From Planctomycetota bacterium (GTDB lineage Bacteria > Planctomycetota > Planctomycetia > Pirellulales > Pirellulaceae): a stretch of 35,814 bases of DNA. A program made the position numbers and the translations under genes. Below the pieces are notes generated by a model. The model was not told the origin of the DNA. It ran no database searches and saw only the letters and a list, made by a program, of their open reading frames with translations. The stretch spans positions 1 to 35,814 of the forward strand of contig JAQBZB010000059.1 of NCBI GenBank assembly GCA_027622275.1. Direction: 5' to 3'. Shown here piece after piece: positions 1-8,615 of this stretch; position 1 is the first letter of the stretch, and every line of letters begins with the position of its first letter.

Positions 1-1
1 A

Positions 2-2392
2 GACCCGTCGAACCGCTTCATGCCCGACTATGGCCGCATTTCACACTATCGTTCGGCCAGCGGAATGGGCATTCGGCTCGACGCGGGCACGGCGTTTTCC
101 GGCGCGGTGGTCTATCCGTACTACGATTCGCTGCTCGTGAAAGTGACGGCGTGGGCGCGGCAGTTTCCGGGTGCCGCGCGCCGCATAGAACGCTGCCTGC
201 AGGAGTTTCGAATCCGCGGCGTGAAGACGAATATCCCGTTTCTGCTCAAGCTGGTAATGCACCCGACGTTCATGTCCGGCGACTGCACAACCGGGTTCAT
301 CGACGATACACCGGCATTGTTCGACTTTCCCAAACGCCGCGACCGCGCGACGAAACTGCTCTCCTATCTGGCCGAAACAATCGTCAATGGCAATGCGTTG
401 GTGAAGGACCGTCCGCGGGCCACGCGTCGTGCTGCTGCTCCGCTGCCGGCGTACGATGACTTGGCCGCCGTCCCGGACGGCATGCGACAGAAGCTGCAAG
501 AACTGGGACCGGAGAAGTTCTCGCAGTGGGTGCGCGGCGAGAAACCGCTGCTGATCACCGACACAACATTTCGCGACGCTCACCAGTCGCTATTGGCCAC
601 ACGGCTCCGCACTTTCGACCTGCTGCAAGTTGCCGATGCCTACGCCCGGCAATGCCCCGAACTGTTCTCGCTGGAAATGTGGGGCGGAGCAACATTCGAT
701 ACGTCGATGCGGTTTTTGAATGAATGTCCGTGGCAACGCCTGGCCGAACTCCGCCAACGAATCCCCAACATCCTGTTTCAAATGTTGCTGCGCGCGTCCA
801 ACGCCGTGGGCTATACGAACTATCCGGACAACGTGGTGAAAGCGTTCGTGGCTGAAGCGGCTGAAGCGGGGATCGACGTGTTTCGTTTGTTCGACGCGCT
901 GAACTGGGTGCCCAACATGCGCGTCGCGATGGACGCGGTCATCAAGAGCGGCGCGATCTGCGAAGCGGCCATCTGCTATAGCGGCGATATCCTCGACCCG
1001 GCGCGCCCCAAGTACGACCTGAAGTATTACGTCACCATGGCCAAGGAGCTGGAACGCATGGGCGCACATATTCTGGCCATCAAGGACATGGCCGGACTGT
1101 GCAAACCCTACGCGGCCCAACTGTTGGTCAAGACGCTCAAGCAAGAGATCGGCATCCCGATCCATTTCCACACGCACGACACCGCCGGCGTGCAGGCCGC
1201 GTCGATCTTGAAGGCGTCCGAAGTCGGACTGGATATTGCCGATGCCGCGATGGCTCCCCTGTCCGGCGGCACATCGCAGCCGAATTTGAACACGCTCGTC
1301 GAAGCGCTGCGGTTCAGCGATCGGGACACGGGTCTGCCCGCGCCGCAACTCGACGCCATCGCCGAATACTGGCGCGCCGTGCGCGAATTCTACGCACCGT
1401 TCGAAAGCCCCGTGCTGCCGGCCGGCGCGGACCTCTACCAGCACGAAATGCCCGGCGGCCAGTACACGAACCTCTTCCAACAGGCACAGGCATTGGGTCT
1501 GGCGGATCGTTGGAGCGAAGTTTGCCGCGTCTATGCCGATGTCAACCGGATGCTCGGAGACATCGTCAAAGTCACGCCCACGTCCAAAGCAGTCGGTGAC
1601 CTGGCACTGTTTCTGATCGCGAATAACATGAGTACGCAGGACGTCATGGAGGGCACGCGCGAGCTGGCGTTTCCGCAATCGGTCGTCGACCTGGTCAGCG
1701 GCCGCATGGGGCAAACGCCGGGCGGCTTTCCGCGCAAAGTGCGCGAACGGATTCTGCGCGGCGAAAAGCCGCTTCGCGGTCGTCCGGGTGCGAGTCTCCC
1801 CAACGCCGACTTCGATCAAGCGGCCAACGCGATCCGCTCGCTGCTGGACCACGAGCCGTCGCGACGCGAAGTCGTTTCGCACTCGCTCTACCCAAAGGTC
1901 TTCTCAGACTTTGCCAGGCACCAGCAGCTGTACGCCGACACCAGCGTCTTGCCAACGCCCGCGTTTCTTTACGGCTTGGAACCCGGCGAAGAGATCGCGG
2001 TCGATATCGAACCGGGCAAGACGTTGATTGTTCGCTTTCTGACCGTGGGAGAACCGCACGAAGACGGCACCCGCACCGTCTTCTTCGAACTGAATGGCCA
2101 GCCGCGTGAAGTCACGGTGACCGATCGCGCTCTGGAGCCGGAAACACCAAGGCGACCGAGGGCCGATCCGAACAATTCCGCTCACGTCGGCGCGAGCATG
2201 CCTGGCATGGTCGTCAACGTCGCGGTCCAGCCGGGCAATGCCGTCGTCAAAGGCCAGAAGTTGCTGATGCTGGAAGCCATGAAGATGCAGACCATCATCG
2301 CCGCCGAACGGGACGGCTCCATCGCCCAAGTCCACATCCACCCCGGCACTCAGGTCGAAACCGGCGATCTGCTGATCACGATGGAACCATGA
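2..2392 (+). CDS. pyc: Pyruvate carboxylase, 3' part (5' end outside window)
   Basis: Biotin-dependent pyruvate carboxylase, which makes oxaloacetate from pyruvate, bicarbonate and ATP (cytoplasmic anaplerosis). The frame is already open at base 2 and the first codons (DPSNRFMPDYGRI) match the C-terminal part of a biotin carboxylase domain, so the gene begins upstream and the ATG at 20 is internal. Counting from that Met: end of biotin carboxylase about 1-130; carboxyltransferase about 170-450 with the signature DAHQSLLATR (~187-196), the KDMAGL segment (~355) and metal-binding HFHTHD (~383); PYC/OADA conserved domain about 460-660; C-terminal biotinyl domain with EAMKM, whose Lys (~755) is the biotinylation site. 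The single-chain order BC-CT-BCCP is that of pyruvate carboxylase rather than the split oxaloacetate decarboxylase. TGA at 2390-2392; palindrome A1 follows 7 nt later. Confidence 0.95.
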   Translation, partial: DPSNRFMPDYGRISHYRSASGMGIRLDAGTAFSGAVVYPYYDSLLVKVTAWARQFPGAARRIERCLQEFRIRGVKTNIPFLLKLVMHPTFMSGDCTTGFIDDTPALFDFPKRRDRATKLLSYLAETIVNGNALVKDRPRATRRAAAPLPAYDDLAAVPDGMRQKLQELGPEKFSQWVRGEKPLLITDTTFRDAHQSLLATRLRTFDLLQVADAYARQCPELFSLEMWGGATFDTSMRFLNECPWQRLAELRQRIPNILFQMLLRASNAVGYTNYPDNVVKAFVAEAAEAGIDVFRLFDALNWVPNMRVAMDAVIKSGAICEAAICYSGDILDPARPKYDLKYYVTMAKELERMGAHILAIKDMAGLCKPYAAQLLVKTLKQEIGIPIHFHTHDTAGVQAASILKASEVGLDIADAAMAPLSGGTSQPNLNTLVEALRFSDRDTGLPAPQLDAIAEYWRAVREFYAPFESPVLPAGADLYQHEMPGGQYTNLFQQAQALGLADRWSEVCRVYADVNRMLGDIVKVTPTSKAVGDLALFLIANNMSTQDVMEGTRELAFPQSVVDLVSGRMGQTPGGFPRKVRERILRGEKPLRGRPGASLPNADFDQAANAIRSLLDHEPSRREVVSHSLYPKVFSDFARHQQLYADTSVLPTPAFLYGLEPGEEIAVDIEPGKTLIVRFLTVGEPHEDGTRTVFFELNGQPREVTVTDRALEPETPRRPRADPNNSAHVGASMPGMVVNVAVQPGNAVVKGQKLLMLEAMKMQTIIAAERDGSIAQVHIHPGTQVETGDLLITMEP

Positions 2393-2399
2393 GCGGCGT

Positions 2400-2458
2400 G
2401 TACGATGGCCTTCCAAGGCCATCGAATGCTTCACGACGGCCTTGGAAGGCCATCGTAC
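2400..2458. repeat. Palindromic intergenic element, family A, copy 1
   Basis: Two 25-bp arms in inverted orientation, GTACGATGGCCTTCC... and its near-complement ending ...GGCCATCGTAC, separated by 9 bp. The arms are themselves internally symmetric (TTCCAAGG-type core). Copies at 5560-5618 and 31872-31941 share the arms and differ in the loop. It lies between pyc and the glycosyltransferase gene, both on the + strand. Any RNA across it would form a long hairpin, so it may attenuate or terminate transcription (inference). A short open frame across it is just the repeat being translated. Confidence 0.9.
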
Positions 2459-2520
2459 GGATACGTCAACGCCACTCTCGTGCGGAATGGCGGCCCACTT
2501 CCGCATCCGCGAAATGATCT

Positions 2521-2550
2521 TGTTCGCTCCTTTCGTTATGAACTAGACTC
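2521..2550 (+). promoter_or_regulatory. Weak candidate promoter for the family 2 glycosyltransferase gene
   Basis: TTGTTC, an 18-nt spacer, then TAGACT, about 75 nt before the ATG at 2625. A small stem-loop (TGCTCC/GGAGCA) sits in the putative leader near 2563-2581. The match to sigma70 consensus is only partial. Confidence 0.28.
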
Positions 2551-2624
2551 CTGCGGCATGAGTTGCTCCTTGGTAGGGAGCAGCGCACCCTTGGCGTCGA
2601 CCACAATTCGATCTGCCGCATCTG

Positions 2625-3467
2625 ATGAGCAAGCGACTGACGGTCATCATCCCGTGTAAGAACGAAGCTCGCAACGTCCGCGCGTGTATCGAGAGCGTCC
2701 GCGACGTGGCCGACGAGTTGATCGTTGCGGATTCCGGCTCCACCGACGAGACCGTGGCAATCGCGCGCTCGGCAGGCGGTTGTCGGATCATCCAGCGGGA
2801 ATGGCGGACGGCCTGCGACTTCAAGAACTGGGCGTTGCAGCAGGCAACGCACGATTGGATCCTGGTCGTAGATGCGGACGAACGTGTCACGCCCGGTCTC
2901 GCCAAAGAGATCCGCGAAGTTCTGACCGATCCGCCGCGAAACGGTTACCAAATCTATCGTGCGAATCACTTCATGGGACATCGTGTTCGCTTCGGCCAGT
3001 GGGGCGCGGACAAGGTTCTGCGGTTGTTTGACCGTACGCAAGCAACTTATGTCGGCGACACCGACCATGCGGCGGTGCGAGTGCATCGCGGTCGCGTCGG
3101 CCGACTCAGGAATCGATTGACGCACTTCACGTTTTGGACCTACGACCAATACCTTCAAAAGATGCACCACTACGCAAGACTGCAGGCGGAGCGGTGGCAC
3201 AGGGTTGGCAAGAGCCCGAGTCGGCTGCGGATGTTCGTGATCGCGCCGGCAAGGTTCTTTCAGACGTATGTCCTGCGGCTCGGATTCCTTGACGGCGCGG
3301 TCGGATTTCAAGTCTGCATGATGATTGCGTTTTATTCGTTCCAGAAGCAGGCGCGCCTGTGGGAATTGTCGCACGGCAAGCAACAGCCGCTCGGCGACGC
3401 GGATGCCTCCATCCGCATCACCACAACCACGAGTGAACCATCTCGAGCACAACGAAACGTCGCGTGA
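2625..3467 (+). CDS. Glycosyltransferase family 2, WaaE/KdtX-like
   Basis: Predicted cytoplasmic or membrane-peripheral sugar transferase of the GT-A fold, resembling the WaaE/KdtX group that acts on lipopolysaccharide core. Visible features: N-terminal nucleotide-binding start LTVIIPCKNEARNV (residues ~5-18), ELIVADSGSTDET (~33-45), and the metal-binding acidic motif VVDADERV (~83-90). The C-terminal third has an aromatic/basic segment (RFFQTYVLRLGFLDGAVGFQ) typical of this subgroup and probably membrane-associated. Length (280 aa) is close to the family norm. The TGA overlaps a GTG that opens the remnant of a heptosyltransferase-like gene, an arrangement expected of an LPS-core operon. The acceptor sugar cannot be told from sequence. 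Confidence 0.85.
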   Translation: MSKRLTVIIPCKNEARNVRACIESVRDVADELIVADSGSTDETVAIARSAGGCRIIQREWRTACDFKNWALQQATHDWILVVDADERVTPGLAKEIREVLTDPPRNGYQIYRANHFMGHRVRFGQWGADKVLRLFDRTQATYVGDTDHAAVRVHRGRVGRLRNRLTHFTFWTYDQYLQKMHHYARLQAERWHRVGKSPSRLRMFVIAPARFFQTYVLRLGFLDGAVGFQVCMMIAFYSFQKQARLWELSHGKQQPLGDADASIRITTTTSEPSRAQRNVA

Positions 3468-3571
3468 AGATTCTCATGCCCATGAGCCACTCCAACTTGA
3501 ACCGCGATTCGCCAGCGATGAAGATCGGAGTCGTTCTGCCCAACTGGATTGGTGACGTCGTGGCGGCAACG
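3464..3571 (+). pseudogene. N-terminal remnant of an ADP-heptose:LPS heptosyltransferase-like gene
   Basis: The GTG at 3464 overlaps the glycosyltransferase stop (GTGA), and from the ATG at 3518 the reading MKIGVVLPNWIGDVVAAT matches the expected start of GT-B heptosyltransferases of the WaaF/RfaF type. The resemblance stops abruptly near 3570. The open frame runs on to 3847, but the remaining residues are not heptosyltransferase-like, and on the opposite strand the same DNA reads as part of a different glycosyltransferase. A functional enzyme would need about 330 residues, so this is best treated as a truncated gene left by a deletion or inversion. If a protein is made, it would be a 127-aa chimera of unknown use. 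Confidence 0.6.
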
Positions 3572-3807
3572 CAAACTCCGTTAGCGACGACGGCAATTTC
3601 TTTTTCGCCGATGTCGAGCTTGTTCCGAATCTCGCCAGCGGCAGACTGGGACACCATCGCGAGAACCGTCGCGCGATTGACTCTGCGTGGCAACGACTTT
3701 AGACGCCTGCGGATTGTTGAAGGCTGCTTTTCGCGAACGATATTCAAATCGTGGATCGTCAGGACGAGCGGAGTACGGCGATCGAGCGGGATGAAGACTG
3801 GTTCGGA
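3566..3807 (-). pseudogene. Internal fragment of a family 4 glycosyltransferase (GT4)
   Basis: On the minus strand one uninterrupted frame reads TPLVLTIHDLNIV, then a basic stretch (RRRLKSLPRRVN), then VSQSAAGEIRNKLDIGEKE and IAVVANGV. This is the order seen in the N-terminal Rossmann domain of GT4 enzymes: an HDL motif, then the VSxxxxxEI...VVPNGV segment entering the inter-domain linker. The C-terminal donor-binding domain with the E-x7-E motif is absent, because the DNA switches near 3570 into heptosyltransferase-like sequence on the other strand. No start codon or upstream half is present either. I infer a fragment about 80 codons long stranded by rearrangement of a cell-surface glycan locus. 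Confidence 0.55.
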
Positions 3808-3834
3808 TCGCCTGGCTGCCCGGGCCGAATTGCT

Positions 3835-4608
3835 TTACGGGTCCTGATTGGAAAACAAGTCTTCGAGAGTTTTCTCGACGCTCTCTTCCTTGGGAGCTTC
3901 CTTCCTCTTCGCACCCTTCTTCTGCGTCTCCTCTTCAACACTCAGCTTCTGCTTCGAAGAAATCGTCAGTTGGTTGCTGAAGACTTGATCGGGGCGGCCC
4001 AGATAGTACCAGCCGCTGATCCGCACCGTATCGCCCTCACGTGCCAGTGAATAATCGGAGACGTCGACGGAGATGGTCGCCTTTTCGTCCAATTGACTCT
4101 GAACGGCCGTGCGGCCAGCCGCGACAAGTATGTTTCCGTCCTTGAAGCCGCGTAGCGTGCCGACGACCGTGAACGACAACGTCTCCGGGGCCGACTGCTT
4201 CTTCGTCGGCTCGTCACTCGAAAACAATCCGCCACCGCCACCGCCGCCGAACTTGGCATCTGGAATCAAGCCGAGCTGCGTATCGGCCCGGAGCGAGATC
4301 ACTTCCAATTGTCGGACCAGCGCGACGGGCTTGCCTTTGGCGTCGAACGAGTTCTTGAACTTGACGAGCATTCCTGGACGCAGCCAACTCCGCTCGGCGG
4401 ATGCCACATACGAAATGCTCTGCGGACGCTCGGGCGTCTTGACAAGCCACTGCTCGCCTTTCTCGGTGACGATCGCAAGCAATCCGGGCCGCACGCCTTT
4501 GACGACTCCTGTGGCCGTCACGTTCTCGCGCGGGGCACCTTCCTGTCCCGCTGCGATACTCGCCGCGAAGATCGTGAACAGCACCGTGATTGAGCAAGTG
4601 TGTCGCAT
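3835..4608 (-). CDS. Secreted protein of unknown function with Lys/Glu-rich C-terminus
   Basis: I do not recognise the family. The start at 4608 is chosen because AAGG lies 8 nt upstream of this ATG and the first residues (MRHTCSITVLFTIFAASIAAGQ) form a clean signal peptide with probable cleavage after AAG or AAGQ; an upstream in-frame ATG at 4698 would bury that signal. The mature protein (~235 aa) appears to be two small beta-rich modules (about 30-115 and 135-215), a run of seven glycines near residue 135, and a highly charged tail (KQKLSVEEETQKKGAKRKEA). Phrases such as VKGVRPGLLAIVTEKGEQWLV suggest OB-like beta barrels, but this is speculative. It is likely exported to the periplasm and is transcribed divergently from panB. 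Confidence 0.75.
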   Translation of the reverse strand: MRHTCSITVLFTIFAASIAAGQEGAPRENVTATGVVKGVRPGLLAIVTEKGEQWLVKTPERPQSISYVASAERSWLRPGMLVKFKNSFDAKGKPVALVRQLEVISLRADTQLGLIPDAKFGGGGGGGLFSSDEPTKKQSAPETLSFTVVGTLRGFKDGNILVAAGRTAVQSQLDEKATISVDVSDYSLAREGDTVRISGWYYLGRPDQVFSNQLTISSKQKLSVEEETQKKGAKRKEAPKEESVEKTLEDLFSNQDP

Positions 4609-4719
4609 CTGATTTACCTTCCGAATAGGGCTTCCCTGGCACTTCCAGAATAGCGTGACTCGCCGGACTCCGCCAGCGGAATGCCAGCGTAACCCCACGG
4701 CCGCACCCAGAACGGCCCG

Positions 4720-4748
4720 TTGTCAGGCTTGCGGCTCGCCGTCACAAT
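4720..4748 (+). promoter_or_regulatory. Candidate sigma70-like promoter for panB
   Basis: TTGTCA, a spacer of exactly 17 nt, then CACAAT. The -10 box ends only 6 nt before the panB ATG, so transcription from it would give a very short or leaderless mRNA; no Shine-Dalgarno sequence is visible. Confidence 0.4.
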
Positions 4749-4754
4749 GCCCTC

Positions 4755-5552
4755 ATGCCTGACGCGCAGCGAATTACCGTGAAAGATCTATCGGCCATGA
4801 AAGCTCGTGGCCATAAGATCACCATGCTCACGGCCTACGATTTTCCCACGGCAAGGCTGCTGGATCGAGCCGGCATCGAGGCAATTCTCGTCGGCGATAG
4901 CGTCTCGATGGTCGTCCAAGGCCACGAAAACACGCTGCCTGTCACGCTTGACCAGATTATCTATCACGCCGAGATCGTGGGCCGTGCGGTTGAGCAAGCT
5001 CTGGTCGTCGTCGACATGCCGTTCCCGACCTATCACCTCGGCATTCACAAGACGATCGAAAACGCCGCTCGCATCCTCAAGGAGACACGCTGTCAGGCGG
5101 TCAAGCTGGAATGCGGGGCGCGGCAAGCCGAGATCATCTCGGCGCTGGTGTCGGCTGGCATTCCGGTGATGGCTCATGTGGGACTCAGCCCGCAGGCCGT
5201 GCATCAACTTGGCGGCTACAAGGTGCAGCGCGACGAAGAGCGGCTGCTGCACGACGCGAAGACGGCTGAGCAAGCGGGCGCATTCTCTGTCTTGCTCGAA
5301 TGCGTGTCGTCGAAGATCGCGAAGAAGATCACGGAATCGCTCCACGTGCCGACGATCGGAATTGGAGCTGGCGCGATTTGCGACGGGCAAGTCCTGGTGG
5401 TGAATGACATGCTCGGATTGACCAGCGGATACGTACCGCGATTCGCGCGGAAGTACGCCGACCTGGAAGGCGTCATCACCGACGCGGTCACCCGTTTCCG
5501 CGACGACATCCGTAATGGAGAGTTTCCAGGCGAAGCCGAAAGCTATAAGTGA
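4755..5552 (+). CDS. panB: 3-methyl-2-oxobutanoate hydroxymethyltransferase (ketopantoate hydroxymethyltransferase)
   Basis: Transfers a hydroxymethyl group from 5,10-methylenetetrahydrofolate to 2-oxoisovalerate to give ketopantoate, the first committed step of pantothenate and coenzyme A synthesis (cytoplasm). The 265-aa TIM-barrel protein is full length. Visible residues: metal ligands in LVGDS (Asp48) and VVVDMPF (Asp87), VKLECG (Glu119), HVGLSPQ (His141), and the catalytic glutamate in LLECV (Glu182). The ending [20 protein letters not shown] is also characteristic. It is a single gene here, with no panC or panD beside it. Palindrome A2 follows 7 nt after the stop codon. Confidence 0.96.
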   Translation: MPDAQRITVKDLSAMKARGHKITMLTAYDFPTARLLDRAGIEAILVGDSVSMVVQGHENTLPVTLDQIIYHAEIVGRAVEQALVVVDMPFPTYHLGIHKTIENAARILKETRCQAVKLECGARQAEIISALVSAGIPVMAHVGLSPQAVHQLGGYKVQRDEERLLHDAKTAEQAGAFSVLLECVSSKIAKKITESLHVPTIGIGAGAICDGQVLVVNDMLGLTSGYVPRFARKYADLEGVITDAVTRFRDDIRNGEFPGEAESYK

Positions 5553-5559
5553 GATCCAA

Positions 5560-5618
5560 GTACGATGGCCTTCCCAGGCCGTCGTGAAGCAATCGACGGC
5601 CTTGGAAGGCCATCGTAC
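5560..5618. repeat. Palindromic intergenic element, family A, copy 2
   Basis: Same arms as the element at 2400-2458, with a TGAAGCAAT-type loop that is nearly the reverse complement of the loop at 2400-2458, so the two copies lie in opposite orientation. It fills the gap between panB and the yyaL-type gene, both on the + strand, and ends 25 nt before the latter's ATG. Confidence 0.9.
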
Positions 5619-5643
5619 AAAGAGTCGAGGAGCGATATCGATC

Positions 5644-7707
5644 ATGCCGAACCGACTCGCCAACGAGACCAGCCCGTACCTGCTGCAACACGCCAACAAT
5701 CCGGTTGACTGGCATCCGTGGGGGCCCGAGGCGCTTGCTCGTTCCCAAGCCGAACAGAAACCGATCTTTCTTTCGATCGGCTATTCGGCTTGCCACTGGT
5801 GCCACGTGATGGAACACGAGAGCTTCGAGAACACGTTGATCGCGGCGGCGCTGAATGACAAGTTCATCAACATCAAGGTCGACCGCGAAGAGCGGCCGGA
5901 CCTCGATCAGATCTATATGAACGCGGTGCAGCTGATCACCGGCCGCGGTGGCTGGCCAATGTCCGTCTTCTTGACGCCGGACCTGCAACCGTTCTTCGGC
6001 GGCACGTATTGGCCACCGGATGCGCGGATGGGAATGCCCGGCTTCGATCAAGTGATCGCCGCGGTTGACGACGCCTGGCGGAACCGGCGCGAGCAAGCGA
6101 TCGAGCAGGCGGGCGAGTTGACTCGGCACTTGCAACAAATCGGCCACACCGACACTGCCGCCGGGCAGCTCGCTCCCGAACTGCTCGGCCACGCCGTCGC
6201 CAAGCTGGAGCAGGTGTTCGACTTTACCAACGGCGGCTTCGGCCAAGCACCAAAATTTCCGCACTCGATGGATTTGCAACTGCTGATGCGAGTCTGGTTC
6301 CGGGCTCGACGCGACGGCGTGCTCGACATGGTGAAGCTGAATCTCGACAAGATGGCTCGTGGCGGGATCTACGACCACCTCGCCGGCGGCTTCGCCCGTT
6401 ACACAGTCGATGCCCGCTGGCTCGTGCCGCACTTCGAGAAGATGCTTTACGACAACGCGCTGTTGACCGGCGCGTATCTCGACGGCTATCTGATCACCAG
6501 GGACGAAGCGTACGCCCGCGTCGTCCGCGAATCGCTCGATTACATCCTCGGTTACATGACCGACGAGCGCGGCGGCTTCCACAGCACCGAAGACGCCGAC
6601 AGCGAAGGCGAAGAAGGCAAGTTCTATGTCTGGACGCCGGCCGAGATCAAAGAAATCCTCGGCGACGAGCGGGCCGATAGATTCTGTTACGTCTACGACG
6701 TGACTGAGGCCGGGAATTTTGAAGGTCACAACATTCTTAACTTGCCAAAGACGATCGCTCAATGCGCTTCGCTTCGCGGTTGGGATTTGAACGAATTGCA
6801 AGACGAACTGGCCGAGAGCCGTGCGGCGCTGCTGGCTGTCCGGGATCGGCGCGTGCGGCCGGGGAAAGACGACAAGATCCTCGTCAGCTGGAACTCGCTG
6901 ATGATCGACTCGATGGCGCGGGCCGCGGGCATCTTGGGCGATGCGAAGTACCTCGACGCGGCGCGGGCCGCGGCCGAGTTCATTTTGAACGAGATGCGTC
7001 GCGACGATGGCCGTCTGCTGCACTCCTGGCGAACCGGCGAAGCCAAGTTTGACGCGTATCTCGACGACTACTCGTACCTGATCAATGCGTTCGTCAGCTT
7101 GTACGAAGCGAGCTTTGACGAGCGCTGGATCGATGAAGCGGTAACGCTGGCGGACCTCATCCTCGCTCATTTCCCAGACACCTCCGCCGGTGGCTTCTTT
7201 TTCACGGCGGACGACCACGAGCAGTTGATCGCCCGCAACAAAGACATGCACGACAGCAGCGTTCCCAGCGGCAACGCCATGTCCGCCACAGCGCTGCTGC
7301 GACTTGGCAAACTAACCGGGCGAAACGACTATCTCGAAGCAGCTCGCGGCGCGCTCGAATCGGCGATTGGTATCATGCGTCAATCGCCCACCGCCGCCGG
7401 CCAGATGCTGATCGCCGCCGACATGTTCTTCGGGCCGGTGAATGAGGTCGCCATCGTTTGCGCCGGCGACGAGGATGTTTCGCGAATCGCGCATGACCTC
7501 TGTCGCCGCTACATTCCGAATCGCGTAGTCGCGGCACGCACACCGGACGCGGTGAATCGCTCAACGCACCTTGATCCACTGTTCGAGGGCAAGCCAGCCG
7601 GAGACGGGTCCGTCAATGTCTTCGTCTGCGAAAACTTCGCCTGCCAAGCGCCGGTCAGCGGCACGGAGCAAATCGAAGCGTTATGGAACGAGTTGGCGAA
7701 CAGCTGA
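5644..7707 (+). CDS. Thioredoxin-fold/alpha-toroid protein, YyaL (DUF255) family
   Basis: Member of the YyaL/spermatogenesis-associated protein 20 family. The start at 5644 gives the nearly invariant opening [23 protein letters not shown], and the 687-residue length is typical. The N-terminal thioredoxin-like domain (about 1-165) carries CHWCHV (Cys50, Cys53), a CxxC-type redox site. The rest is a long alpha/alpha barrel resembling N-acylglucosamine 2-epimerase or glycoside hydrolase folds, with conserved phrases [31 protein letters not shown] and [17 protein letters not shown]. The biochemical role of the family is unsettled. The open frame extends upstream to 5515 through palindrome A2, but that part is only repeat DNA. 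The stop overlaps the next gene by 25 bp. Confidence 0.93.
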   Translation: MPNRLANETSPYLLQHANNPVDWHPWGPEALARSQAEQKPIFLSIGYSACHWCHVMEHESFENTLIAAALNDKFINIKVDREERPDLDQIYMNAVQLITGRGGWPMSVFLTPDLQPFFGGTYWPPDARMGMPGFDQVIAAVDDAWRNRREQAIEQAGELTRHLQQIGHTDTAAGQLAPELLGHAVAKLEQVFDFTNGGFGQAPKFPHSMDLQLLMRVWFRARRDGVLDMVKLNLDKMARGGIYDHLAGGFARYTVDARWLVPHFEKMLYDNALLTGAYLDGYLITRDEAYARVVRESLDYILGYMTDERGGFHSTEDADSEGEEGKFYVWTPAEIKEILGDERADRFCYVYDVTEAGNFEGHNILNLPKTIAQCASLRGWDLNELQDELAESRAALLAVRDRRVRPGKDDKILVSWNSLMIDSMARAAGILGDAKYLDAARAAAEFILNEMRRDDGRLLHSWRTGEAKFDAYLDDYSYLINAFVSLYEASFDERWIDEAVTLADLILAHFPDTSAGGFFFTADDHEQLIARNKDMHDSSVPSGNAMSATALLRLGKLTGRNDYLEAARGALESAIGIMRQSPTAAGQMLIAADMFFGPVNEVAIVCAGDEDVSRIAHDLCRRYIPNRVVAARTPDAVNRSTHLDPLFEGKPAGDGSVNVFVCENFACQAPVSGTEQIEALWNELANS

Positions 7708-8444
7708 GGTTTCACTCCTCGCATCTGGCCGTTTCCGCTTACGCCGAGCAGGTCAAACGTTCGGGTTGTGCAATCGTCGAGCGCGTCATTGACGAGCCGC
7801 TGGTCCATACATTGATCTCAGCGATTGACGGCATTGATGCAGGTGAAGCCGTGCGCCGAAAGCGAGGCATCTACGGCGTCCGCAATCTGCTTGACGTGTG
7901 CCCCGCGGTACGAGAGTTGGCCGCCAGCGAGCCGGTGCGGCGATTGGTCTGCCTCGTCCTTGGCGATAACTGTTTCGCCGTGCGTGCCATTTTCTTTGAT
8001 AAGATCCCCGGCGCAAACTGGTCTCTCGGTTGGCACCAAGATAATGTCATCGCGGTTCGCGAGCGTCACGACATCGAAGGATTCTTTGCCTGGTCCGAGA
8101 AGGCCGGCGTCTGGCAAGTCCAACCGCCCGTCGAGATACTGGCGAGGATGTTAGCGATTCGCGTCCACCTGGACGATTGCTCTGCCGACAACGGCGCCCT
8201 GCGCGTCTTGCCGGGGTCGCACTCACATGGCTGGCTCGATGATGAAATCGACGAGTGGAAAGCGAATGTCGCCGAGTTCGTTTGTGAAGTGAGTGCGTCC
8301 GATGTAGTCGCCATGTGCCCGACGCTGCTGCATGCTTCCGCCAAGTCCAGCCGGCCGGGCCATCGTCGCGTCATCCACATCGAATTCGCTGCGGAAGAAT
8401 TGCCCAGCCCGTTGGCATGGCGCGATTGCGTGAGCAAAAGGTAG
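7683..8444 (+). CDS. Phytanoyl-CoA dioxygenase (PhyH) family protein
   Basis: Non-heme Fe(II)/2-oxoglutarate-dependent oxygenase of the PhyH fold, probably cytoplasmic; the substrate is unknown. The HxD iron motif is in GWHQDN (His118, Asp120). The distal histidine is in LLHAS (His217), and the 2-oxoglutarate-binding arginine is in GHRRVIH (Arg228 or 229). The segment [23 protein letters not shown] is diagnostic of the family. The 253-aa length is usual. The ATG lies within the last codons of the upstream yyaL-type gene in another frame (25-bp overlap), so translation is probably coupled. A somewhat later start cannot be excluded, since the first ~15 residues are not conserved. Confidence 0.88.
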   Translation: MERVGEQLRFHSSHLAVSAYAEQVKRSGCAIVERVIDEPLVHTLISAIDGIDAGEAVRRKRGIYGVRNLLDVCPAVRELAASEPVRRLVCLVLGDNCFAVRAIFFDKIPGANWSLGWHQDNVIAVRERHDIEGFFAWSEKAGVWQVQPPVEILARMLAIRVHLDDCSADNGALRVLPGSHSHGWLDDEIDEWKANVAEFVCEVSASDVVAMCPTLLHASAKSSRPGHRRVIHIEFAAEELPSPLAWRDCVSKR

Positions 8445-8510
8445 CGGGTCAAGCACGCCGCGACAAAAACGCTCGATTCGCGTTTCGAAAACCACGATAA
8501 CAACGGCGAC

Positions 8511-8571
8511 CATGCTCAGGGACGAACCGAGTGAGCATGGCCGCTTGTCGCCTCCTGCGTTAATCAGCAGG
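8511..8571. other. Two small stem-loops in the gap after the PhyH gene
   Basis: CATGCTCA pairs with TGAGCATG (8511-8518 and 8532-8539), and CCTGC pairs with GCAGG (8554-8558 and 8567-8571). They lie between two convergent genes and could help end transcription, but neither is followed by a T-run, so the role is uncertain. The rest of 8445-8615 shows nothing recognisable. Confidence 0.4.
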
Positions 8572-8615
8572 ATGGATCACTTTGACGTAGATCTTGTCAT
8601 GGTTGCGGGGGCGGA

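Noticed and set aside
590-1882. 430-codon open frame on the minus strand
   Set aside because: It lies wholly antisense to the carboxyltransferase part of pyc, and its His/Arg/Val-rich translation has no domain pattern; it is a GC-rich shadow frame.
2405-2659. 84-codon open frame starting [18 protein letters not shown]
   Set aside because: Its start is the translation of palindromic element A1, and it overlaps the glycosyltransferase start; not a gene.
5488-7251. 587-codon open frame on the minus strand
   Set aside because: Antisense to the well-conserved YyaL-type gene and running through palindrome A2, with no recognisable motif.
8560-8607. Minus-strand reading HDKIYVKVIHPAD ending at a TAA, resembling a protein C-terminus
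   Set aside because: Only about 15 codons; too short to support a gene remnant without a database match.
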